The translations under genes were made by a program, and so were the position numbers. Source: Chloroflexota bacterium (lineage in GTDB: Bacteria > Chloroflexota > Anaerolineae > Anaerolineales > Villigracilaceae). Taken from it: a stretch of DNA of 5,494 nt. The notes under the pieces are model-generated. The model had not been told where the DNA came from. It saw only the letters and a program-made list of their open reading frames with translations, and did not search any database. The stretch's first letter is position 1; each line of letters opens with the position of its first letter. Where the stretch lies: positions 1 through 5,494 of the forward strand of contig JAJYOH010000428.1 of the NCBI GenBank assembly GCA_021796315.1, written 5' to 3'. Shown one piece after another: positions 1 to 5,494 of the stretch.

Positions 1-889
1 GGGCAAGCGATATTTCTCCAGGCTTGGGAATGTTCCCCCCACCCACCAAGCCTGCATGGCTAATCGTGTGATGCGGCGCGCGGAATGGGCGATGTCGAAT
101 CAAAGGCGTGCCGGTTGGAAGTTGGTCTGCGATTGAATAGATGCGCGTCACATCCAACGATTCTTCGATGCTCATCTCAGGCAGAATGCCAGGCATGGCG
201 CGCGCCAATAAAGTTTTTCCAGCGCCGGGACTTCCAACCATCAAAACATTGTGTCCGCCTGCCGCGGCAACTTCGAGTGCGCGCTTGACGTGCTCCTGTC
301 CCCTGACTTCGGAAAAATCTGTGGGAATAAATAGCGGCTCGAGTTCAGTGGCGTCAGCGTGGAAAGGCTCGATTAAACGGCGGCCCGATAAATGTTCATA
401 AAGATCCGCAAGCGATTTAACGGGGATAATTTCAAGGTCTGGAATCAAAGCCGCTTCGGGCGCGTCGACCTCGGGCACGAACATCCGCTTGTATCCTTTT
501 TCGCGTGCGGTAGCGGCCATCGGTAAAACGCCGCGCGTGTGGCGGACAATGCCATCGAGCGAAAGTTCACCGACAACCAAAGTGCCATCCACAGATTCGT
601 GAGGGAGAAAACCGGCGAGGATAATCACGCCAAGTGCAATGGGAAGATCGTAGGCTGGCCCTTCTTTGCGGACTGCGGCGGGCGCGAGATTGACAACCAC
701 GCGATGCCGCGGGAAATGCAACCCCGCATTTTTTACAGCGGTCTGCACGCGCTCGCGGCTTTCCTGAACAGCGGCATCCGGCAGGCCGACGATGGTAACG
801 CCGGGCAAACCATTGGTGTAATCCACTTCGACTTCTACGATGACCCCATCAAGGCCGATCACCGCGCAGGAAAATACGCGTGCAAGCAT
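1..889 (-). CDS. comM: ComM/YifB-family AAA+ ATPase (Mg-chelatase ChlI-like), 3' end off window
   Basis: The frame is open for 296 codons from ATG at 889 to the left edge; the family is usually about 500 residues, so roughly 60% is present. Residues about 1-165 form the ChlI/Lon-S5-like N-terminal domain, with the family signatures VGLPDAAVQESRERV (34-48) and NLAPAAVRKEGPAYDLPIALG (67-87). The AAA+ domain follows, with Walker A GSPGAGKT (219-226) and then FRAPHHTIS (269-277) and GGGNIPKPGEISLA (283-296). The window ends just before the expected Walker B. The start is fixed by an in-frame TAA three codons upstream (899-901), and there is no Shine-Dalgarno sequence. In Vibrio cholerae ComM is a hexameric helicase that promotes branch migration while transformed DNA is integrated; that role here is family inference. 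The family also occurs in bacteria not known to be competent. A true Mg-chelatase subunit is unlikely because the N-terminal domain is of YifB type. Family assignment is very secure. Confidence -1.
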   Translation of the reverse strand, partial: MLARVFSCAVIGLDGVIVEVEVDYTNGLPGVTIVGLPDAAVQESRERVQTAVKNAGLHFPRHRVVVNLAPAAVRKEGPAYDLPIALGVIILAGFLPHESVDGTLVVGELSLDGIVRHTRGVLPMAATAREKGYKRMFVPEVDAPEAALIPDLEIIPVKSLADLYEHLSGRRLIEPFHADATELEPLFIPTDFSEVRGQEHVKRALEVAAAGGHNVLMVGSPGAGKTLLARAMPGILPEMSIEESLDVTRIYSIADQLPTGTPLIRHRPFRAPHHTISHAGLVGGGNIPKPGEISLA

Positions 890-895
890 GAAGAA

Positions 896-924
896 AGTTT
901 ATGCGAGGTTGAAGCAAAAGTCAA
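896..924 (-). promoter_or_regulatory. Putative sigma70-type promoter of comM, leaderless arrangement
   Basis: On the minus strand TTGACT (919-924) is separated by exactly 17 nt from TAAACT (896-901). The -35 matches the consensus at 5 of 6 positions and the -10 at 4 of 6. Six bases separate the -10 from the A of the comM ATG at 889, so the A sits where transcription would normally begin. This fits the absence of a Shine-Dalgarno sequence and suggests a leaderless transcript. It is a motif reading only; a chance match in AT-rich DNA is possible. Confidence -1.
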
Positions 925-994
925 TTGAAGAAGTTCATGGATTGCACATGACGCCTGTTCGATCGAAGAGTAAGAATTTGAACTGCGTCAACTT

Positions 995-1027
995 AAAAAA
1001 GCGGAGCCAAAAGGCTCCGCTTTTTTT
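995..1027. terminator. Perfect bidirectional rho-independent terminator
   Basis: AAAAAAGCGGAGCC (995-1008), loop AAAA (1009-1012) and GGCTCCGCTTTTTT (1013-1026) form a stem of 14 matched pairs, eight of them in the GC-rich core. A run of seven T follows the core on the plus strand and six T on the minus strand, so it can terminate in both directions. On the minus strand it lies 238 bp beyond the nuclease stop and about 70 bp upstream of the comM -35. It would therefore insulate comM from nuclease read-through. Confidence -1.
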
Positions 1028-1058
1028 CTTTACTTGCTGTACTGAACACGGTCGCTTT

Positions 1059-1150
1059 CTGCGCTTTTTTCTTACCGCTAAGTCCGCAAAGAACGCAAAG
1101 AAAATGCACTTATCTTAGCGTCCTTAGCGTGCTAAGCCCTGCGTTTTTTC
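1059..1150. repeat. Palindromic heptad repeat block with 9-nt period, flanked by short direct repeats
   Basis: The left arm is CGCTAAG (1076-1082), CGCAAAG (1085-1091) and CGCAAAG (1094-1100), each separated by 2 nt, giving a 9-nt period. The right arm is inverted: CTTAGCG (1114-1120) and CTTAGCG (1123-1129), also 9 nt apart. Units 1076-1082 and 1123-1129 pair perfectly, and 1085-1091 pairs with 1114-1120 with one mismatch, leaving a 22-nt loop. CTTAGC-GT-GCTAAG (1123-1136) is itself a perfect short dyad. The block is bracketed by CTGCGCTTTTTTC (1059-1071) and CTGCGTTTTTTC (1139-1150), which differ by one base and could be remnants of a target duplication. From recall, similar CGCAAAG-type blocks are scattered between genes in many environmental bacteria; copy number here cannot be judged from one window. 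Confidence -1.
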
Positions 1151-1224
1151 AGGGTCGCGGTTCAATTTTCTAGATTCTGAAAACCGCAATTTGTGACCGT
1201 GACGGGTATATCTTCAAACGTTGT

Positions 1225-1254
1225 GTTTTGCCAGCGCTGTTTCAGCGCTAAAAC
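1225..1254 (-). terminator. Hairpin just downstream of the nuclease stop, possible 3' end or weak terminator
   Basis: AGCGCTG (1233-1239) and CAGCGCT (1243-1249) form a perfect 7-bp stem with a 3-nt loop. GTTTT (1225-1229) pairs with AAAAC (1250-1254), adding 5 bp across a 3-nt bulge (1230-1232). The hairpin begins 11 bases after the nuclease stop codon. No uninterrupted T-run follows on the minus strand, so it is a poor intrinsic terminator and may instead stabilise the mRNA 3' end. The clear terminator lies further on, at 995-1027. Confidence -1.
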
Positions 1255-1265
1255 CGTATAAGATT

Positions 1266-4200
1266 TTATGGAAGTGAAAGCAGCAATGATGCTTCATAGC
1301 TCAGGGAGTCCGCGGCTTCTTGTGTGATGAAACGAGGCGCTTTGCCTTGTACCTGGTTAATGAAGGCCTGGAGTTGCGCCTCATAAGCGCTTTGTTGACC
1401 ATTCGCCTTGAACTCGGCTGCCCTATCGAGGCGGTCGAGCAAAATCCTGGCGGTATTGTTGCCAGTGATCATGCCATTTGCATCGTAATACATCACCAAT
1501 TCTTTCAGGCGATCAATGGTTGGCAAATCAGAGAAGACTGCGAAGTTCGGATCATGGTCGCTTGTGCCGCGCGCCGCATCATCCGGATAGTCGGCGGGGA
1601 AATCGCTGTTGATGTGCGCGATGCGGAATTGATTTAGATCCGCCAGCATCGGCCCGTTGACAAACATCTGGTCCAAGGTCTGCGCCATGCCAACGTAAAC
1701 ATAGCTGTAGGCGGCCTCCGGAGCCTGATCCAACAGAACTTCCCACAAGTTTTTCAACCCAAGGCTTGGGTCATAGAGCGAACCGAGCTGGTCACTCGCA
1801 CCGTAAGCGATATCGTCGGGACGCGGGTAAACGTTCAAGTCGCCACCGAGGACAATACGAGCATCTGGCTTTACCGCCTCGATGTAAGCCACGAGAGCCG
1901 CGTTATATCTGGCCTGTTCCGTGCGATGAGCGACACAGGTGTCGGGTCTACTCTTGAAGTGATTATTGATCACATAGACATCGCGGAAGCTGCCCAGGCC
2001 AATGCTTGTGTGATAGATGCGGAAGAGGCCAACATCTGGAGCGCGCGGGAAGACCCAACTGGTCTCGCAAGCAGGTACTCCAACCGGCAACAACGCGTTC
2101 AAAGTCTTTGGATTCGAGACGTCGCCATCAAGAGGTACAGGTGTATAACCTGCGACTGCCGGGCTCATTCCCAAAACAGGATCGCCAGCAGCGGGCAGAA
2201 GTTCCACGCGATCAGTACGATACATGAACGAAGGCGCAATGCCGCGCAGGTCGGAGCTATCGCGGTCGAAGGCCGCATCATAGGCCGGACCTCCGAGCGA
2301 GGCAACCTTAAGCGCCAGTTCCTGCAACACGTCAGGCTTGCCGTCTGCATTGTCGGTTGCACCGCAGGTCAGCGCGCCATCGGTCACGGTGCAGATATCC
2401 TGATTCTCAACTTCCTGAACCATGAGGACATCCGGGCTGTGCAGGTCATTGATGATTTGAGTAGCAATGTCGGCCAAGCGGGCTTGATAAACAGCGTCGC
2501 TGGCCGGAACATAGTCATAGGCGGGGGTGACATCTGAAAGGAACGGCGTACCCGTCTTTGAACATTTTGGATTGCTGCCCGCTGGAACATTCGCAAAATC
2601 GCAACCGGAGAAGGGATTGTCGCGATAATCATACAGGTTCTCCAGGTTGTAATCAACAATGCTGTAGTTGAAGGTGCGGTCGAAAGTCTGCGGCGGATTG
2701 TTGGCAGCAGGATCAACGCCTTCGCTCAAAGCAGGCTGTTCGCTGATTTCGATTCTGTATTTGCTATAAGTGTAGTTGAGGCCGCCAGACGGTGCATTGG
2801 TCACCGTATCGAAGGTGCGTAATGGCTCGATTAGAGCCTGGTTATTACCTGCGGCAGCCTTGATCCCCCAGCTGCCCAACAGGATGCGGTAGCCATTGCC
2901 ATCCCAGTTGGCCGGATCGTAATTGTCATCGAGCGGATGCGCATCACGGAAAGCGCGACGCGTATATGGATCGGCTCGTAATGCAATTGTGCTGTTTGGA
3001 CTTGCCACCCAGACCTCAGCGTCCGCCGGGTTGAAAACGTTGCGGCCACCCAGAACAATGCTGTTTTGGGGCACCTGCACGCGCATGCCCTCGAGCCGTT
3101 CCCAGTAACGGTTCGCATCAGCCAGATTATCAGGCGGATTGGCAACGACAGCCGGAACTTCAGCAGCGATGTCAACATTCGAGCGAACGACTTTGAGCAG
3201 ATAAGGATTCCCGATTTCCGTAAAGTTATAGTATTCGGAAATAGGTCCCTGCAAAATGACTTCATCGCCCACCTTAGGGGTATAGTAACCGCCACCCTTT
3301 ATACGCAGAGTGGAGTAGCCTCCGATGTAAACGTAGATGCCATCAGAACTATTTGGATCCCCATCTGTCTGGTCATTCGCATTTTGCATGAAGAAGGCGT
3401 AGGTTGAGCCTCCGGAACTTGTCCTTGAAAGGACCTTTTCATAGATCACGCCTTGAATAACCACCGTTTGTCCTGCGTAAGGCGATGAGAAGGTGGCTCC
3501 GTTATCGCTGTTGGAGACTGAACCCTGCACTGTGCCAATCGGCAGGATCACAAGGACAGTGAGGCCAATCGTAGCGCTGGCAGAGCGGCTCTGGCTATCG
3601 CCAATCGTGCAGGGCAGACTCTTGATCCCATCGGTCGTGCCAACGGCAACTATCGTGGAATATGAGAAGGTATTGTCACCGGAGGTCACATCGCCATTTG
3701 ATGCATCATCATAGAAGGTCTGAGTCGCTGAACCGCCAATGGCAGTGAGATCGCACGTCACAGTCAGACCGGTACTGGTTGGGAAAAGCCCCGGAGTAAC
3801 TGCCACGGTCAGCAGAGTGGCGTCGCCGGCGAAAACCGAATTCGGAGCGGCTGCGCCGATACCCGATGGGTTGGTTGTTACGCCGCCTCGCGGGATGAGC
3901 GAGAAATCATCAACCGCCAGGCCGTCGTCAGAACCCGAAACATTGAAATCATTCCAGCGGATCCAGAAGGTTGCTCCGCTTGCAATATTCAATCCTGAAA
4001 TTGTGGCTGAGATTGCCATGCGGTCTGTGACTGCATTTCCATCCTTCGCCCCAGCAGTCGCAGTATCAGGCGTGACAAAATTCAGGGCAGTGACGGATGT
4101 CCAAACACCGTTTGTCAAAGTGGTAGCATTTGTGCTGTACTGGAAATCCAGCTCATCTGTACGAGCGGCAGTTCCTAGACGCCACTCCTCGCCGGTATAG

Positions 4201-4616
4201 GCGATATCCAGGCTTGTAATCGTTGCGCTGGTATCATTCGTAAAGCTGGCGCCGATTATTGAAATAACGCTACCGCTTTGTAGGCTGCCAAAAGCCCGGT
4301 CGGTGCTGCCAGCAGCGCCATAGCTATAAGTATCACCCGTATTACTCCCGCCTGTATCAACGGCATAAAGCCCGTTGGCCCTCGAGCCGGTCAATGCCTC
4401 GTCCATGTACCAGCCGGCTATGGAAAGTGAATTGGTTGTAGAACCGGAAGTATTTGAAAGAGTATCAAAGTTCTGGGTATATGGACTGTCCAGTGTGGCT
4501 AGGCTGATCACACCTGAACCGCTACTGCCCGCTGCCTGAACATGGGCCGGCACGGCGGTAATCAGAAGCATTAGAATCAGCGCAAGCGAAAAGATGTGGG
4601 ACCAATGTTTCCTCAT
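1266..4616 (-). CDS. Secreted ExeM/NucH-type extracellular nuclease with OB-fold, EEP and FIMAH domains
   Basis: This 1116-residue protein is predicted to be exported and to cleave extracellular DNA by metal-dependent phosphodiester hydrolysis. Residues 1-28 are a signal peptide (basic MRKHW start, hydrophobic core, cleavage near VQA). About 41-241 is a beta-sandwich module ending in DDGLAVDDFSLI. About 247-355 is an Ig-like module with two cysteines (C288, C336). About 360-520 is a YhcR/NucH-like OB-fold (DGIYVY, VGDEVILQGPISEY). The EEP domain spans about 649-1030, with N657 (YNLENLYD), E735 (QEVEN), H886 (NNHFKS), D926 and N928 (GGDLNVYP), D982 (LDQMF) and D1020-H1021 (SDHDP). All expected catalytic positions are present. 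Residues about 1032-1116 match a FIMAH domain. ATG 4616 is chosen because AAGGAG lies 7 nt upstream and the signal peptide starts there. No membrane anchor or LPXTG is seen, so it is probably released. A phosphatase role is less likely given the OB-EEP pairing. Confidence -1.
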   Translation of the reverse strand: MRKHWSHIFSLALILMLLITAVPAHVQAAGSSGSGVISLATLDSPYTQNFDTLSNTSGSTTNSLSIAGWYMDEALTGSRANGLYAVDTGGSNTGDTYSYGAAGSTDRAFGSLQSGSVISIIGASFTNDTSATITSLDIAYTGEEWRLGTAARTDELDFQYSTNATTLTNGVWTSVTALNFVTPDTATAGAKDGNAVTDRMAISATISGLNIASGATFWIRWNDFNVSGSDDGLAVDDFSLIPRGGVTTNPSGIGAAAPNSVFAGDATLLTVAVTPGLFPTSTGLTVTCDLTAIGGSATQTFYDDASNGDVTSGDNTFSYSTIVAVGTTDGIKSLPCTIGDSQSRSASATIGLTVLVILPIGTVQGSVSNSDNGATFSSPYAGQTVVIQGVIYEKVLSRTSSGGSTYAFFMQNANDQTDGDPNSSDGIYVYIGGYSTLRIKGGGYYTPKVGDEVILQGPISEYYNFTEIGNPYLLKVVRSNVDIAAEVPAVVANPPDNLADANRYWERLEGMRVQVPQNSIVLGGRNVFNPADAEVWVASPNSTIALRADPYTRRAFRDAHPLDDNYDPANWDGNGYRILLGSWGIKAAAGNNQALIEPLRTFDTVTNAPSGGLNYTYSKYRIEISEQPALSEGVDPAANNPPQTFDRTFNYSIVDYNLENLYDYRDNPFSGCDFANVPAGSNPKCSKTGTPFLSDVTPAYDYVPASDAVYQARLADIATQIINDLHSPDVLMVQEVENQDICTVTDGALTCGATDNADGKPDVLQELALKVASLGGPAYDAAFDRDSSDLRGIAPSFMYRTDRVELLPAAGDPVLGMSPAVAGYTPVPLDGDVSNPKTLNALLPVGVPACETSWVFPRAPDVGLFRIYHTSIGLGSFRDVYVINNHFKSRPDTCVAHRTEQARYNAALVAYIEAVKPDARIVLGGDLNVYPRPDDIAYGASDQLGSLYDPSLGLKNLWEVLLDQAPEAAYSYVYVGMAQTLDQMFVNGPMLADLNQFRIAHINSDFPADYPDDAARGTSDHDPNFAVFSDLPTIDRLKELVMYYDANGMITGNNTARILLDRLDRAAEFKANGQQSAYEAQLQAFINQVQGKAPRFITQEAADSLSYEASLLLSLP

Positions 4617-4623
4617 TTGCATT

Positions 4624-4629
4624 CTCCTT
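4624..4629 (-). promoter_or_regulatory. Shine-Dalgarno site deciding the nuclease start
   Basis: The minus strand reads AAGGAG here, 7 nt before the ATG at 4616. The in-frame ATG at 4622 is one base from this site and too close, and the in-frame ATG at 4649 and TTG at 4670 lie upstream of it. The site therefore fixes the start at 4616 and gives a typical signal peptide. Confidence -1.
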
Positions 4630-4632
4630 GTA

Positions 4633-4683
4633 TTCGATTGAAAGTTCATGAGCCGTAAAGCAATACGCAAAACCTAAATCGAA
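4633..4683 (-). promoter_or_regulatory. Possible leader hairpin in nuclease 5' UTR
   Basis: On the minus strand TTCGATT (4677-4683) and its perfect complement AATCGAA (4633-4639) are separated by 37 nt. The downstream arm ends three bases before the Shine-Dalgarno site. A 7-bp AT-rich stem with a long loop is weak, so this may be chance. If it forms, it sits where it could influence ribosome access. Confidence -1.
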
Positions 4684-4693
4684 ATTTGTTTAT

Positions 4694-4702
4694 ACCTCCT
4701 TT
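4694..4702 (-). promoter_or_regulatory. Orphan consensus Shine-Dalgarno sequence in nuclease leader
   Basis: The minus strand reads AAAGGAGGT, a stronger anti-16S match than the site actually placed for the gene. No ATG, GTG or TTG follows at a usable distance: the nearest, TTG at 4670, is 23 nt away. It may be a ribosome standby site, a relic of a lost leader peptide, or chance. Confidence -1.
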
Positions 4703-4743
4703 ACTCGAAAATATTCCGTATTTCTTCAACCGTTTATTTATTC

Positions 4744-4772
4744 ATTTTAGGAAAGGCGCAACAAAAATACAA
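4744..4772 (-). promoter_or_regulatory. Candidate sigma70-type promoter of the nuclease gene
   Basis: On the minus strand TTGTAT (4767-4772), a 17-nt spacer and TAAAAT (4744-4749) form a plausible promoter with a strong -10 (5 of 6) and a weak -35 (3 of 6). The start would fall near 4737, giving a leader of about 120 nt that contains the orphan Shine-Dalgarno sequence and possible hairpin. The weak -35 would fit an activator-dependent promoter. Confidence -1.
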
Positions 4773-4824
4773 GTGACTTCTGTCATAAGGCCAAAAGTCT
4801 CAATGTTGTATGGATAACCTCCAC

Positions 4825-4855
4825 AAAAAATAAAGGACCTCGCGGCCCTTTATTT
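4825..4855 (-). terminator. Rho-independent terminator of the oxidoreductase gene, overlapping its stop codon
   Basis: AAATAAAGG (4828-4836) pairs with CCTTTATTT (4847-4855). The stem continues past one A/C mismatch with CC (4838-4839) and GG (4844-4845) around a TCGC loop. On the minus strand the RNA then runs into a U-tract (complement of A4825-4830). The gene's TAA (4850-4852) lies inside the upstream arm, so gene end and terminator overlap. It separates the oxidoreductase unit from the nuclease unit. Confidence -1.
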
Positions 4856-5494
4856 CTGGGTTGAAACCGGTTTATTCAGCTGCGCTGACTCGAGCAAAGC
4901 CAATATTATTGCGATATTTCCTCGGCTATCGCCCAAACTTACCCGCGGCGCTTTGCCGAGCAAAATCGCGTCCGCCATATCCTCCACCTCGCCGAGATAG
5001 AGTTCCTGCCCTTCGATCAAAATCGTTTCGATCTCATCGCCGCGCTTTAGAAAAAGTTTCTCACGCAGTGCGGGCTTGAATGGGACGGGGATTTGTAACG
5101 ACGCATCCGTGCCGACTATTTCGATAAAGTTCCGCGACGGCGATTTGAATCCGCAATCGAATTGAGCGTGGACGCCATTCGCGAATCGCATCTGCCCGAC
5201 AAAAGACTCATCGGCTCCACCCGGACCGTCGACCTGCCAGCCAAATACTTCGAGCGGTTCAGCGCCGACAATCATGCGCGCATAACTAATTGGGTAGCAC
5301 CCCACGTCCCAAATGCTGCCGCCGCCCATTTCCTTTTGAAAGCGAAAATTTCCTTCACGATTGAACCTGAACGTGAATGAGCCTTTGATAAGTTGCAGCT
5401 TGCCGAGTACGCCGCCATCAACGATCTCCTTCACTTTCAAAGTTTGCGGATGATGACGGTACATAAATGCTTCAGCTAAAACCTTTCCAGTTTC
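4850..5494 (-). CDS. Gfo/Idh/MocA-family NAD(P)-dependent oxidoreductase, 5' end off window
   Basis: The C-terminal 214 residues are visible; the family is usually 320-390 residues, so the N-terminal Rossmann dinucleotide-binding part and the EKP motif lie beyond the right edge. The ATG at 5464 is internal, because the frame stays open to 5494 and the preceding residues (ETGKVLAEAF) continue the family motif EAFMYRHHPQT. Visible residues 57-67, GGGSIWDVGCY, carry the aspartate and tyrosine of the substrate-side motif found in the glucose-fructose oxidoreductase, xylose dehydrogenase and dihydrodiol dehydrogenase branch. The rest fits the alpha/beta C-terminal domain with its open beta-sheet and ends in STQK before TAA. 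Enzymes of this kind oxidise or reduce sugars or polyols in the cytoplasm; the substrate cannot be told from this fragment. It is followed by its own terminator and appears unrelated to the nuclease gene. Confidence -1.
   Translation of the reverse strand, partial: ETGKVLAEAFMYRHHPQTLKVKEIVDGGVLGKLQLIKGSFTFRFNREGNFRFQKEMGGGSIWDVGCYPISYARMIVGAEPLEVFGWQVDGPGGADESFVGQMRFANGVHAQFDCGFKSPSRNFIEIVGTDASLQIPVPFKPALREKLFLKRGDEIETILIEGQELYLGEVEDMADAILLGKAPRVSLGDSRGNIAIILALLESAQLNKPVSTQK

Larger units (their letters stand above)
890..1265. other. Structured 376-bp intergenic region between nuclease and comM
   Basis: No convincing gene was found on either strand. From right to left the region holds a hairpin 12 bases past the nuclease stop (1225-1254), a palindromic heptad repeat block (about 1059-1150), a perfect bidirectional terminator (995-1027) and the comM promoter (896-924). 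Positions 925-994, 1028-1058 and 1151-1224 show nothing recognisable. One plus-strand open frame crosses the terminator and repeats and does not look like a protein. Confidence -1.

Noticed and set aside
539..928. 129-residue plus-strand open frame antisense to comM
   Set aside because: The minus strand in the same place encodes strongly conserved ComM motifs; the plus frame resembles nothing.
840..1118. 92-residue plus-strand open frame across the intergenic region
   Set aside because: It translates straight through a perfect terminator hairpin and the repeat block, so it is not a credible gene.
1076..1136. Short regularly spaced repeats as a CRISPR array
   Set aside because: Units are 7 nt with 2-nt spacing and an inverted arm, far from CRISPR repeat and spacer lengths, and no cas gene is present.
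1266..1520. Cell-wall sorting or membrane anchor at the nuclease C-terminus
   Set aside because: The tail is the helical FIMAH domain ending in LLLSLP; no LPXTG, hydrophobic anchor with basic tail, or PEP-CTERM-like motif is present.
1926..2537. 203-residue plus-strand open frame antisense to the nuclease
   Set aside because: It lies opposite the well-supported EEP domain, its translation has no recognisable domain, and no ribosome site or promoter was seen. It is a codon-bias shadow.
3739..4200. 153-residue plus-strand open frame antisense to the nuclease N-terminal modules
   Set aside because: It is a low-complexity Ala/Val/Pro/Ser translation opposite a real gene, with no supporting signals.
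1266..4670. Longer nuclease reading frame starting at 4670, or at the in-frame ATG at 4649
   Set aside because: The codon at 4670 is TTG with no ribosome site at a usable distance, and these starts add residues before the signal peptide. ATG 4616 has AAGGAG at 7 nt and begins a typical signal peptide.
4850..5464. ATG at 5464 as the start of the oxidoreductase
   Set aside because: It falls inside the conserved EAFMYRHHPQ motif and the frame stays open to the window edge. The protein would lack its nucleotide-binding domain.

Overview
The window suggests a free-living bacterium of moderate GC content. The best guess is Chloroflexota, class Anaerolineae. That rests on the wording of the ComM N-terminus, a FIMAH domain on a secreted enzyme, and intergenic DNA built from CGCAAAG/CGCTAAG heptads. 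The placement is from recall and was not checked by any search.

All three recognisable genes lie on the minus strand, so transcription runs right to left. (1) 5494-4850: the last 214 residues of a Gfo/Idh/MocA-family NAD(P)-dependent sugar-type oxidoreductase, whose 5' end lies off the right edge. It ends in an intrinsic terminator whose stem contains the stop codon. (2) 4616-1266: a complete 1116-residue secreted nuclease of the ExeM/NucH type. It has a signal peptide, a beta-sandwich module, an Ig-like module, an OB-fold, an endonuclease/exonuclease/phosphatase (EEP) catalytic domain and a C-terminal FIMAH domain. It has a good Shine-Dalgarno site and a possible promoter about 130 bp upstream. 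(3) 889-1: the first 296 residues of ComM/YifB, an AAA+ protein of natural transformation, cut by the left edge just before Walker B.

The 376-bp gap between the nuclease and comM (890-1265) is rich in structure. Going leftward it holds a hairpin just after the nuclease stop, a palindromic repeat block with 9-nt periodicity between near-identical short direct repeats, a perfect bidirectional terminator with a 14-bp stem, and a comM promoter placed so that transcription would start at the ATG (a leaderless message).

The genes look like three separate transcription units and not an operon. The secreted nuclease (digestion of external DNA, nutrient or phosphate release) and ComM (processing of imported DNA) share a DNA theme, but nothing in the sequence shows that they are functionally coupled. 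I see no clear previously undescribed system. The most unusual signals are non-coding: the repeat block, the leaderless comM arrangement and the nuclease leader.
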